DNA from: Planctomycetota bacterium
GTDB lineage: Bacteria > Planctomycetota > Phycisphaerae > Phycisphaerales > UBA1924
Direction of reading: 5' to 3'
Assembly (NCBI GenBank): GCA_024276195.1
Contig: JAJRXR010000009.1
Location: 1 to 50,411 of the forward strand
DNA: 50,411 nucleotides
Within the stretch, counting starts at the first letter, position 1. Every line of letters begins with the position of its first letter. This document shows, in pieces, positions 15,723-24,116 of this stretch. The notes below the pieces were generated by a model. That model was not told the DNA's origin and did no database searches. It worked only from the letters and a program-made list of their open reading frames with translations. Made by a program: the position numbers and the translations under genes.

Positions 15723-18134
15723 TTATGCGCTGCGCTCGCTGCGCTTGGGTCCGTCCTCGGGCTTGTCTTCCACCTTGCCCGCGGGTTTGTCCTCGCGTTT
15801 CTCTTCGGTGTACGAGATCCGCCCGTGGTAGATCGCCGCGACGGTCTTGCTGATCGACTCGACAATCGCCCGCAGATCCGCCAGCGTCAGGTCGCACTCG
15901 TCGAACTGCCCGTCCATCAGGCGCCGGTTGGCCAGCTCGCGCACGAGCGAGTCGATCCGCGCCGGCGTCGGCTCGGCCAGTGTCCGCGTTGCGCTCTCGA
16001 CCGCGTCCGAGAGCATCACGATCGCGACCTCCTTCGTCTGCGGCTTCGGCCCCGGGTAGCGGTAATCGACCTCCTCGGGCAGACGCTCGCCCTCGATCTC
16101 GACCACCGGCTCGCCCGTGCTGGCGCGCTCGTGCCCCTGGTCATCGACGCCGACCGCCTGCTTGCGCGCCCGCCTGTAGAAGTACTCGACAAGCGTGGTC
16201 CCGTGGTGGGCCTCGATAAAGTGCTGGAGCGACTTGGGCAGCCCGTGCTGGCGGGCCATCGCCATCCCATCCTTGACGTGCCCGACGATCACGAGCAGGC
16301 TCATCGCCGGCGAGAGCTTGTCGTGCTTGTTCGCCCCGCCCGCCTGGTTCTCGACGAAATATTCGGGCTTGTTGATCTTGCCGATGTCGTGGTACAAACA
16401 CCCGACGTACGTCAGCAGCGAGTCGGCGCCGATCGCGTCGGCCGCGTTCTCCGCGATCGAGGCCACATTGAGCGAGTGGTTGTACGTGCCCGGCGCCCGC
16501 TGCTGCATCTCACGCAAGAGCGCCTGCTTCGGATCGCGCAGCTCGATGAGCGTCATGCCCGTCGTGATATCAAACACGCGTTCAACGATCGGCAGGATAA
16601 ACAGCGTCACCCCGCCGACGAGCAGCCCTCCAAAGCCGATCAACGCCGCGTCCTTGAGCGCCTGCACGCCCCACAGCGTCCAGTCCGGGCGCGTCACGGG
16701 GCGGTCAACCGCGCTGATGAGCAGCGAGGCGATCGCCAGCGCCGCGCCCAGCGTGACGCTCATCGAGACCAGCGCCCGACGATCGCGCAGCTCCTTGAGC
16801 CTCCACACCGTCACGCCCACGCCCACGAGCACCAGCACCAGCATCTCGATCGGCTGGCCCAGCCCGATCCCCGCCAGCAGCGCCAGACACCCAGAGACCG
16901 CCAGCGCGACGCGCTGGTTGTACGCGATCGTCACCAGGGCCGCGACCAGCAGCGTCGGCGCCACGCCCGTGAGCATCATGAACCGCGGCTCGAGCACGCT
17001 TCCCACCAGCGAGACCGCCAGCGCCGAGCCCACCAGCCCGCTCAGCCACGCCATCCGCGCCGGGCGCGACGCGATGCGCGAGCAGAACGACACGATGTAC
17101 CCCACCAGCATCAGCGTGACCAGCGCGACGCTGCCCATCGTCCCGGCCCGGCGCGTCCAGCGCACCCACACCGGCCCCTGGGCCGCGAACTCGCGCGCCT
17201 CGGCCATCGCCAGCTCGTGCTGCGACGCCGACAGCGTGTCGCCTCGCTCGAATATCTTCTGCCCCTGCGCGATGTTCCGCCTCGCGTCAGCCACGCGGGC
17301 CGCGGCCTCGTCCTGCGACTCACCCGTCGCCTCGGCGTCGAACGTGAACGTGGGGCGCGCCCCGCGCGTCAGGCGGGCCTGCGCGACCTCCGCCGCCGGT
17401 CCCTTGAACCGGGCCGCCCGGACCATGTTGTGCGCCTCGGTATCGAGGCTCTGGGCGTCGCCGATGTTCACGACATCGCGCAGCGAAACAAGATCCCGAG
17501 TCCCGTCGGAGTAGCGCAGCTCGATCTGCGTGCTCAGCGTCTGCTGCGTCGCCCGCTGCCAGGACTGCGCGTCGAGCATCGGGCGCCGACGCAGCACCTG
17601 GCGCAGATCCTCGACCAGCCCGCTCCAGACCGCGCTCGCCTGGTCGTCGGTCGCAAAGTCCTGCAGCGCGCGCACCCGCTCGTCGGTCAGGTCGAACTGC
17701 TCGCGGATCGTGCTCTCGACCTGCTCAACACCCTCAACCCCCGCCAGCGTGCGCGGCAGGTTCCCCAGCGATGTCAGGATCTCATCGAGCACCGCGCTGT
17801 CCGCCTGATACACCCGGGCGGTGCGCTGACGCGCCGACTCGCGGTTGTTGGTCGTCTGCTGCTCGTCGATGGTCGTGAACGCGACGCGCACCGTCCGGGT
17901 CGTAGGCATCACGCGCCCGACCGAGAGCTTGGGCTGTTCTCGCGCCCACGAGACGAGCACGCCGCACGCGAGCGCGAAGATCAGCGATGTCGTCAGACCC
18001 CACCCGAACGAGGGCGAATCCATCAGGCGGCTGATGCGCTGGCGCACCGTCTGCTCGCGCACACGGACCACGCTCCGGCGCGACGCGGACTTGCGAGACG
18101 TGACCTTTGAGCTCTTCGGCGCGTCCTTGCCCAT
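15723..18134 (-). CDS. 7TM-HD family phosphohydrolase (PgpH-like)
   Basis: An inner-membrane HD-domain phosphodiesterase of 803 residues, laid out like PgpH/YqfF, which hydrolyses c-di-AMP in Firmicutes. A first membrane helix (WGLTTSLIFALACGVLVSW) is followed by a large extracytoplasmic domain (residues about 75-340), a block of about seven helices (340-540), and a cytoplasmic HD domain. The HD domain shows GTYNHSLNVASIAENAA, LYHDIGK (His582-Asp583) and IEAHHGTTLVEYFY. The start has GGAGG within the end of phoH and follows that gene's stop by one base, so the two are co-transcribed. In several bacteria phoH, this gene and ybeY are neighbours; ybeY is not here. The C-terminal 40 residues are charged and repetitive. 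Confidence 0.9.
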   Translation of the reverse strand: MGKDAPKSSKVTSRKSASRRSVVRVREQTVRQRISRLMDSPSFGWGLTTSLIFALACGVLVSWAREQPKLSVGRVMPTTRTVRVAFTTIDEQQTTNNRESARQRTARVYQADSAVLDEILTSLGNLPRTLAGVEGVEQVESTIREQFDLTDERVRALQDFATDDQASAVWSGLVEDLRQVLRRRPMLDAQSWQRATQQTLSTQIELRYSDGTRDLVSLRDVVNIGDAQSLDTEAHNMVRAARFKGPAAEVAQARLTRGARPTFTFDAEATGESQDEAAARVADARRNIAQGQKIFERGDTLSASQHELAMAEAREFAAQGPVWVRWTRRAGTMGSVALVTLMLVGYIVSFCSRIASRPARMAWLSGLVGSALAVSLVGSVLEPRFMMLTGVAPTLLVAALVTIAYNQRVALAVSGCLALLAGIGLGQPIEMLVLVLVGVGVTVWRLKELRDRRALVSMSVTLGAALAIASLLISAVDRPVTRPDWTLWGVQALKDAALIGFGGLLVGGVTLFILPIVERVFDITTGMTLIELRDPKQALLREMQQRAPGTYNHSLNVASIAENAADAIGADSLLTYVGCLYHDIGKINKPEYFVENQAGGANKHDKLSPAMSLLVIVGHVKDGMAMARQHGLPKSLQHFIEAHHGTTLVEYFYRRARKQAVGVDDQGHERASTGEPVVEIEGERLPEEVDYRYPGPKPQTKEVAIVMLSDAVESATRTLAEPTPARIDSLVRELANRRLMDGQFDECDLTLADLRAIVESISKTVAAIYHGRISYTEEKREDKPAGKVEDKPEDGPKRSERSA

Positions 18135-18135
18135 C

Positions 18136-19209
<1,074 letters not shown>

Positions 19210-19292
19210 GTTGGATCGGCTCCTCGACTGGGAACCCGCGCCGGCACGCCCGGCCCGGCAGAACCCGGGGCCTCTATCGACCGATCAATCCT

Positions 19293-19748
19293 ATGGTGCA
19301 AGCCCACCCCCAAGAGTTCGTCCCTCCCAACACCCGGTCCCGGGTTGCAACCGCACTCCGGGCGCATGTGTTCGTACTATATACGGCGTTTGCCGCCTGC
19401 GCCCTCTCGTGCACCTCCTCCCAGCCAGCAACGCCCGCCTTGCAGGCGGGCGCCGGACAATCGCGTCAGATCGAAACCGAGTGGGACGGTCTGGGCGATC
19501 GCCTCGAAGAGACGCTCTCCGGGCTGGATCTCTGGGTTTCCGATGTCACCCACCCCGCGCCCGACTGGATCGTGACCCACCTGCTCGACGGACGTTCTCG
19601 CCCGGTCACGCTGCGTCTGCACCGCCTCGGTCCCGTGGGTGAGCGCGTTTCGCGGGTCGAGGCGCGGTGCGTCGCCGGGCGGTTTGGTGATGAAGCGATT
19701 GAACGCGCCGTACTCGACGCGCTGGCGCTCTCAATCGTCAACGACTGA
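19293..19748 (+). CDS. Probable lipoprotein, function unknown
   Basis: Up to 151 residues. A hydrophobic stretch FVLYTAFAACALSC ends in a plausible lipobox (ALSC), so the mature protein would begin at that cysteine, about residue 40. The preceding sequence is longer than a normal n-region and the true start may be inside it. The mature part contains TEWDGLGDRLEETLSGLDLWVSD and has no recognised family. The segment TPALQAGAG is coded by a palindrome (19432-19452). The 3' end overlaps the convergent histidine-kinase gene by 18 bases. Confidence 0.55.
   Translation: MVQAHPQEFVPPNTRSRVATALRAHVFVLYTAFAACALSCTSSQPATPALQAGAGQSRQIETEWDGLGDRLEETLSGLDLWVSDVTHPAPDWIVTHLLDGRSRPVTLRLHRLGPVGERVSRVEARCVAGRFGDEAIERAVLDALALSIVND
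19432..19452. repeat. Triloop palindrome within a lipoprotein gene
   Basis: CGCCCGCCT, loop TGC, AGGCGGGCG: a nine-base perfect stem with a three-base loop, translated in frame as PALQAGA immediately after the lipobox region. It resembles the TCC/GGA triloop palindromes elsewhere in the window in shape but has a different loop. Confidence 0.8.
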
Positions 19749-21191
19749 CTCATCGCCCAGCGCGCCGGGCAGCTCGACGATCATGCTCGTGCCCTCCTGC
19801 CAGACGCTGACGACGCGGACGCTCCCGCCCAGGCGTTTGGCCGCGTGCTTGACGATCGCCAGTCCCAGGCCCGTGCCGCGTCGTTCGCTCCCGCCGGCGC
19901 GGGCCTCGTCAACCTGGTAGAAGCGTTCGAACACGCGCTGCTGGCGCCCGATGGGGATGCCGACGCCCCGGTCGACGACGCTCAGCGTGATCCCAGCGTG
20001 CGCCCCGCCCTCGACCGGGGGCAGGCGGCGCGAGCGCACGATGATGGATGTCCCCTCGAACGCGAACTTTGTCGCGTTATCCACTAGGTTGCGCACGATC
20101 AGCTCCAGCAGCTTCGCGTCGCGCTCAACAAGGCGCGCATCCGCCGCCAGATCGATCTCCAGGCGAAGGCGCCGCTCCTCGCACACCCGCTCGAACGCGC
20201 GGGCCAGGCGGGCGATGATCTCGCCCAGGTCAACGCGCTCGTGCTTGGTTTCAAGCTCGGGCGCTTCGAGGCGCGAGAGGTCCAGCAGATCGCTGACGAG
20301 CTCTTCGAGGCGCACGACGTTGTTCTGGATCATGGAGCGCAGGCGCTGGTGCAGGGCCTCGTCCTCATCGCCAGCTCGGGACATGGTCTCGATCGCGGCT
20401 CGGATCGAGGCGATGGGGGTGCGCAGCTCGTGCGAGGCGTTGGCCGCGAAGTCGGCTTTGAGCTGCACCGCCGTCGCCAACTCCGTCACATCCCGCAGGC
20501 ACAGCAGCGCCCCGCGCGACTGGGGCTCACCTGGGTCCGGGGCGGGACCCGGCGTGGGCAGTGGCGCTGCGGAAGCGTCGTACCAGCGCGTCGCCCCATC
20601 AAGCACGAGGCGGACGCGGGCTCGCCCGGATCGCCCCGCGACGCCGGCGCTGTGCAGCGCGAGCAGCTCGGGGTGCGCCAGCAGATCATCAAGACGCCGC
20701 CCGATCGCCCCCTCCCGCCCCTCAGCCAGGATCGCCAGGGCCGCATCGTTGCACCGGACCACGAGCCCGCGCCCGTCGGTGACGATCACGGGCTCGCCGA
20801 TTGCGCCGAGCATGTCGCCCAGCGAGCCCGCAGCCCGACCGAGCGACTCGATCTCCGCCCCGACCACGCGGGCGCGCTCGTCGATGCGCCCGAGCGCCTC
20901 GCCCAGGCCCGAGGGCGCCCCGCGCGGGTCGGGGGCGACCGCGGGCGCGCCGATCTCCAGCGCCCGCTTGGTCAGGGTGTGCAGCTCGCTGAGCCTGCGC
21001 CCGTCGGCGCGTTCGAGCAGGAACCAGAGCAGAACCGCCCCGACGACGACGACCAGCAGCGGCGCCGCCCACCCCCACGCCGTCAGCCCAATCGCCGCAG
21101 CACCGCCCGCGACAACAATGCCCCCGAGCGCGATGAGCAGCCCACGGGGAAGCATCCCCAGCGCCGTGTGGTGTTCGTGTCCCTGGGTCAT
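19731..21191 (-). CDS. PhoR-like sensor histidine kinase
   Basis: An inner-membrane sensor kinase of 486 residues. Two close membrane helices (GLLIALGGIVVAGGAAAIGLTAW and WAAPLLVVVVGAVLLWFLL) leave almost no periplasmic loop. A PAS domain follows (IGEPVIVTDGRGLVVRCNDAALAIL), then the dimerisation/phosphoacceptor helix with His254 in ASHELRTPIASI. The ATPase domain has the N box RNLVDNATKF, G1 DRGVGI, F box VFERFYQVDEAR and G2 GTGLGLAIV. The layout (two helices, PAS, HisKA, HATPase, no sensor loop) is that of PhoR. Its ATG overlaps the response-regulator stop as ATGA, so the pair is co-translated. Phosphate sensing is inferred from layout and the adjacent porins, not shown. Confidence 0.88.
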   Translation of the reverse strand: MTQGHEHHTALGMLPRGLLIALGGIVVAGGAAAIGLTAWGWAAPLLVVVVGAVLLWFLLERADGRRLSELHTLTKRALEIGAPAVAPDPRGAPSGLGEALGRIDERARVVGAEIESLGRAAGSLGDMLGAIGEPVIVTDGRGLVVRCNDAALAILAEGREGAIGRRLDDLLAHPELLALHSAGVAGRSGRARVRLVLDGATRWYDASAAPLPTPGPAPDPGEPQSRGALLCLRDVTELATAVQLKADFAANASHELRTPIASIRAAIETMSRAGDEDEALHQRLRSMIQNNVVRLEELVSDLLDLSRLEAPELETKHERVDLGEIIARLARAFERVCEERRLRLEIDLAADARLVERDAKLLELIVRNLVDNATKFAFEGTSIIVRSRRLPPVEGGAHAGITLSVVDRGVGIPIGRQQRVFERFYQVDEARAGGSERRGTGLGLAIVKHAAKRLGGSVRVVSVWQEGTSMIVELPGALGDESVVDD

Positions 21192-21922
21192 GGGCGGGTT
21201 GGTTCCGTCGTGTCGATCTCGCCATCGCCGTCGCCCGGACCCAGTGACATGAGGTACCCCACCCCGCGGATGGTTTGGACCATCGGGGCGTGCCTGCCGA
21301 GTTTTTTGCGGATCGAGGTCATGTGGACGTCGATGGTTCGGTGCGTCACCGTGACGCCCAGGCCCATCGCGCTGGAGATCAGCGCCCGGCGTGAGAGCAC
21401 CTTCCCGCCCGCGCCGACCAGGGCCGCGAGCAGGCGGAACTCTGTGAGCGTGAGCTTCATCGCCTCGCCCTCGAGCGTCGCCAGGTGGATCTGCTCGTCG
21501 ATGCTCAGCGGGCCGAGGGTCAGGGGCTTGCTCTCCGCCCCCTTGCCTGCGCGGCGCAGCACCGCCCCCACACGCGCCAGCACCACGCTCATCGAGAACG
21601 GCTTGGTGATGTAGTCGTCCGCCCCGAGCTCCAGCCCCTTGAGCTCGTCAAGCTCGTCGGACATCGCGGTGAGCATGATGATCGGGATCGTGCTCGTGCT
21701 CGGCGTCTGCTTGAGACGCTCGGCCACCTGCTGGCCCGATAATCTCGGCATCATCAGATCCAGCAAAATCAGGTCCGGACGCTCCCGCTCGACCGCCTGC
21801 AACGCCTCGCCCCCGTCGCGGGCCTGCTCAACCTCGTACCCCTCGCCCCGGAGGTTGATCGCGAGCAGCTCGGACAGGTCCGGCTCGTCCTCAACCACAA
21901 GAACTCGGTTCGCCTCTGGCAT
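21188..21922 (-). CDS. PhoB-like winged-helix response regulator
   Basis: An OmpR/PhoB-class transcription factor of 244 residues. The receiver domain (VLVVEDEPDLSELLAINL) carries the phosphoacceptor Asp55 in LILLDLMMPRLSG, the switch Thr in MLTAMSD and Lys in GADDYITKPFS. The C-terminal winged helix has LTLTEFRLLAALV ... VTHRTIDVHMTSIRKKLG and ends with RGVGYLM. The ATG at 21922 has GGAG about nine bases upstream; in-frame starts up to 21952 exist. It is first in a two-gene unit with the kinase and divergent from the porin genes across a gap of 670 bases. DNA targets are not identified; no convincing Pho-box repeat was seen. Confidence 0.87.
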   Translation of the reverse strand: MPEANRVLVVEDEPDLSELLAINLRGEGYEVEQARDGGEALQAVERERPDLILLDLMMPRLSGQQVAERLKQTPSTSTIPIIMLTAMSDELDELKGLELGADDYITKPFSMSVVLARVGAVLRRAGKGAESKPLTLGPLSIDEQIHLATLEGEAMKLTLTEFRLLAALVGAGGKVLSRRALISSAMGLGVTVTHRTIDVHMTSIRKKLGRHAPMVQTIRGVGYLMSLGPGDGDGEIDTTEPTRP

Positions 21923-22169
21923 CCGCCGTCGCTCCATGTCCGCGTGCCTCACTCGGGCTGCGGATGCTCAAAGGCTAGAGAGGACTCGCCCTCAGATGGC
22001 GGGGCACGACGTGAATTGACGGAATCCAAACAGTGAGCCCAAAATCCTGTATAGGGAGCAGGAAGAGGGAATACCGATCAAATAGCAAACGAGCTTGTGC
22101 GTCTCAGGATCGCCCGGGCCAGATTGGCGGAGACGCGCAAAACTGGCGCTTGAACAACCGGAAAAGTTT

Positions 22170-22213
22170 GCCCATCTCCACAAGAAGTGAGGGCACGTCC
22201 TGAAAAGATGGGC
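22170..22213. other. Inverted repeat upstream of the porin promoter
   Basis: GCCCATCT at 22170-22177 pairs with AGATGGGC at 22206-22213, with a loop of 28 bases. It lies about 30 bases upstream of the -35 element of the porin promoter. It could be an operator-like site for the divergent response regulator or part of an RNA hairpin. The surrounding 21923-22241 contains no recognisable gene. Confidence 0.35.
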
Positions 22214-22241
22214 GTTTGATCTGGATCTGGTCGAAACGGAG

Positions 22242-22271
22242 TTGGCACTTGCTAATGAGCGGGACTATACT
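22242..22271 (+). promoter_or_regulatory. Sigma-70-type promoter of the porin gene
   Basis: TTGGCA (22242-22247, five of six consensus bases) and TATACT (22266-22271, five of six) are separated by 18 bases. The predicted transcript would begin near 22278. It is the best promoter match noticed in the window and points at the long leader and porin gene. Confidence 0.6.
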
Positions 22272-22277
22272 CCCGCC

Positions 22278-22591
22278 CATGCGAGACCCGGCAAAGACGG
22301 GTGCAGCAAGGCCGGCAGTTCAGGAGCCCCTCGGGGTTCTCGGTCGAAGGGGCGTCGCGAGAGCGGCGCGAGTGAGTTGAAGTCAGGCGTCGGGTGTCCT
22401 GCCCGGCGAGAATCGAAAGCCACGCGGAGCGGGGCGACAACGAGTCGAATCGTCGGGTGACCCGGTGCGGGAAGCCCGGGCGCCGGGGGCGTGGGAGTAT
22501 GCCCCGGACGCGAGAGTGAACGGAACCGCCCAGTAACGGGCAACACGGCACAGGGGCATGAACGTCCCGTGCAAGCGAAGGAGTCTTGAAG
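22278..22591 (+). ncRNA. Hairpin-rich 5' leader or structured RNA upstream of the porin
   Basis: About 310 bases between the predicted transcription start and the porin ATG contain no credible gene but many local helices. Examples are ACCCG/CGGGT around 22290-22310; GAGCCCC, TCG, GGGTTCTC; CGC-GAGA-GCG; CCGGTGC ... GCGCCGG; GGGGCGT ... ATGCCCC; and GCCC-AGTAAC-GGGC. Purine-rich linkers (GGAAG, CGAAAG, GCGAG) lie between helices, as in structured RNAs. It ends with a normal ribosome site AAGGAG at 22578-22583. It may be a cis-regulatory leader, a processed small RNA, or an unusually structured UTR. No known riboswitch class was matched by eye. Confidence 0.45.
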
Positions 22592-23950
22592 ATGAGTCGG
22601 AAGACAAACGTTCTGCTGTTTGCCGGCGCTGTGTTGGGCATGGGCTCAGCCGCGGTTGCCAGCGATCTTGATCTCGATCGTGCCTACGCCGCCGAGCTTC
22701 GTGCTGACGCGGACGGTCGCACCAGCCTGCTCCAGGCCGGCGGCGGCGCGGGTCACGACGGGATGTTCCACATCGGTGACGCCTCCGGCGCCAACCGCCT
22801 GAACATCCGTGGCGTCATGCAGTTCCGCTACATGGCGAACTTCCGTGATTCCAGCCCCACCATCGGCACAGACAACGAGACCACCATCGGATTCCAGATG
22901 GCCAGCGCCAAGCTGATCTTCGATGGCAACGTCATCAGCGAGAACCTCGAGTTCCGCATCGATGGCGACTTCGGTCAGCCCGCCAACGGCGGCAACACCG
23001 CCGGCGGCGGCCCCGCTGGTCGCGACAACTTCGGTGTCTTCACCCTCCAGAACGCCTACGCCAAGTACCACTTCGAGGGTCAGGGCTCCGGCTGGAACAT
23101 CTCCTGGGGCCAGATGAAGGTTCCCCTTCTCTACGAAGAGTTCGGCAACGAAGACTGGACCGGTCTCGCCGTCGAGCGCTCGCTCGTCAACGAGCTCTTC
23201 ACCGGCGGCTTCACCCAGGGCATGATGTTTGGGTACACCTCCGATCAGATCGCCTTCACGGCGGGTATCTCTGACGGCGCCGGCACCGCCAACAGCCCCT
23301 ACAACTTCCAGGCCGTCGGCAACCCCGAGGCCGACTTCGCCATCACCGCCCGTCTCGACTGGAAGATCCAGGGCGACTGGGCTCAGTTTGCTGACATGAC
23401 CAGCTTCCGCGGCTCCAACCTCGGCGCTCGTCTCGGCGGCGCCATCCACTACCAGAGCAACGGCGACACCAACCCCTCCTTCGCCTCCACCGGCGTTCCG
23501 CTGACCGAAAGCGTCCTCCTCTACACCATCGACGGCGCCGTCGAGGGCGATGGCTGGAACCTCTTTGCCGCGTTCGTCGGCAACAACAACCAGTTCCAGG
23601 GCGGCACCGGCCTCTCCGACACCGATAACTTCGGCGTCGTGCTCCAGGGCGGCGTCTTCCTGACCCACGACTTCGAGATCTTCGCCCGCTACGACGGCCT
23701 CTTCCTCGACAGCGCCTCCCCCGGCTTCACCGCTGGTGCTGACGACAGCTTCAACTTCCTGACCGTCGGCGGCAACTACTACTTTGTCCCCGAGTCACAC
23801 GCCGCCAAGTTCACCGGTGACGTCGTCTTCTCCTTCAACGACACCCTGCCCAACGGCGGCGCTGTCCTCCCGGACAACACCACCGGCCTGCTCGGTGACA
23901 TCACCGACGGCGAGGTCCTCCTCCGCCTCCAGATGCAGCTCGTCTTCTGA
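22592..23950 (+). CDS. OprO/OprP-like outer-membrane porin (first of two)
   Basis: A 452-residue exported beta-barrel protein. The ATG at 22592 is eight bases after AAGGAG; the signal peptide is MSRKTNVLLFAGAVLGMGSAAVAS. Alternating hydrophobic/polar strands run throughout (NRLNIRGVMQFRYMANF, FTLQNAYAKYHFEGQG, FEIFARYDGLFLDS). The final residues LQMQLVF end in Phe, the signal for outer-membrane insertion. The order (N-terminal RLNIRG..QFRY, ASAKLIFDGNVISENLEFRIDGDF, GQMKVPLLYEE, VERSLVNELF) is that of phosphate/pyrophosphate-selective porins and their wider family. Substrate is not certain. A strong promoter and a long leader precede it, and a strong terminator follows, so it is its own transcription unit. 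Next door are a paralogue and a PhoR/PhoB-like pair. Confidence 0.88.
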   Translation: MSRKTNVLLFAGAVLGMGSAAVASDLDLDRAYAAELRADADGRTSLLQAGGGAGHDGMFHIGDASGANRLNIRGVMQFRYMANFRDSSPTIGTDNETTIGFQMASAKLIFDGNVISENLEFRIDGDFGQPANGGNTAGGGPAGRDNFGVFTLQNAYAKYHFEGQGSGWNISWGQMKVPLLYEEFGNEDWTGLAVERSLVNELFTGGFTQGMMFGYTSDQIAFTAGISDGAGTANSPYNFQAVGNPEADFAITARLDWKIQGDWAQFADMTSFRGSNLGARLGGAIHYQSNGDTNPSFASTGVPLTESVLLYTIDGAVEGDGWNLFAAFVGNNNQFQGGTGLSDTDNFGVVLQGGVFLTHDFEIFARYDGLFLDSASPGFTAGADDSFNFLTVGGNYYFVPESHAAKFTGDVVFSFNDTLPNGGAVLPDNTTGLLGDITDGEVLLRLQMQLVF

Positions 23951-23979
23951 TCGAGCCGCACCTGCCTCATCAACTCCTG

Positions 23980-24014
23980 CCGGGCGCCCCCATCGGGGGC
24001 GCCCGGTTTTCTTT
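23980..24014 (+). terminator. Strong rho-independent terminator of the first porin gene
   Basis: CCGGGCGCCCCC, loop ATC, then GGGGGCGCCCGG, directly followed by TTTTCTTT. The twelve-base perfect stem and T-run lie about 30 bases after the porin stop codon and separate it from its paralogue. Confidence 0.9.
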
Positions 24015-24116
24015 CGCCAACCCCCCGACGCCCCGCTCGGTCAAGATTGCGCAAAGCCGCACATCGTCGCCCACTTTCCGGGCGTCGAGGGCGCCGTTGC
24101 CCGGTAAGGTTCGGGC

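Noticed and set aside
15825-18110. Very long open frame antisense to the PgpH-like gene, rich in Arg and His
   Set aside because: High GC creates long open frames opposite real genes; the residue composition is unnatural and the sense strand encodes a clear family. The same applies to long antisense frames at 1251-2633, 9439-10686 and 26068-28557.
21953-22090. Promoter of the PhoB/PhoR-like genes on the minus strand
   Set aside because: A TATACA-like -10 exists near 22050 but no -35 at an acceptable distance was found.
22240-22272. Sigma-54 promoter upstream of the porin (TGGCAC followed by TTGCT)
   Set aside because: The GG and GC elements do not have the required spacing; the same bases fit a sigma-70-type promoter better.
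22278-22591. Known riboswitch or ribozyme in the porin leader (cobalamin, c-di-GMP-I, RNase P, group II intron)
   Set aside because: The key conserved strings of these classes (for example GCCACTG, the GAGGAAAGTCC box, or an intron domain V) could not be found; only general helix-rich character remains.
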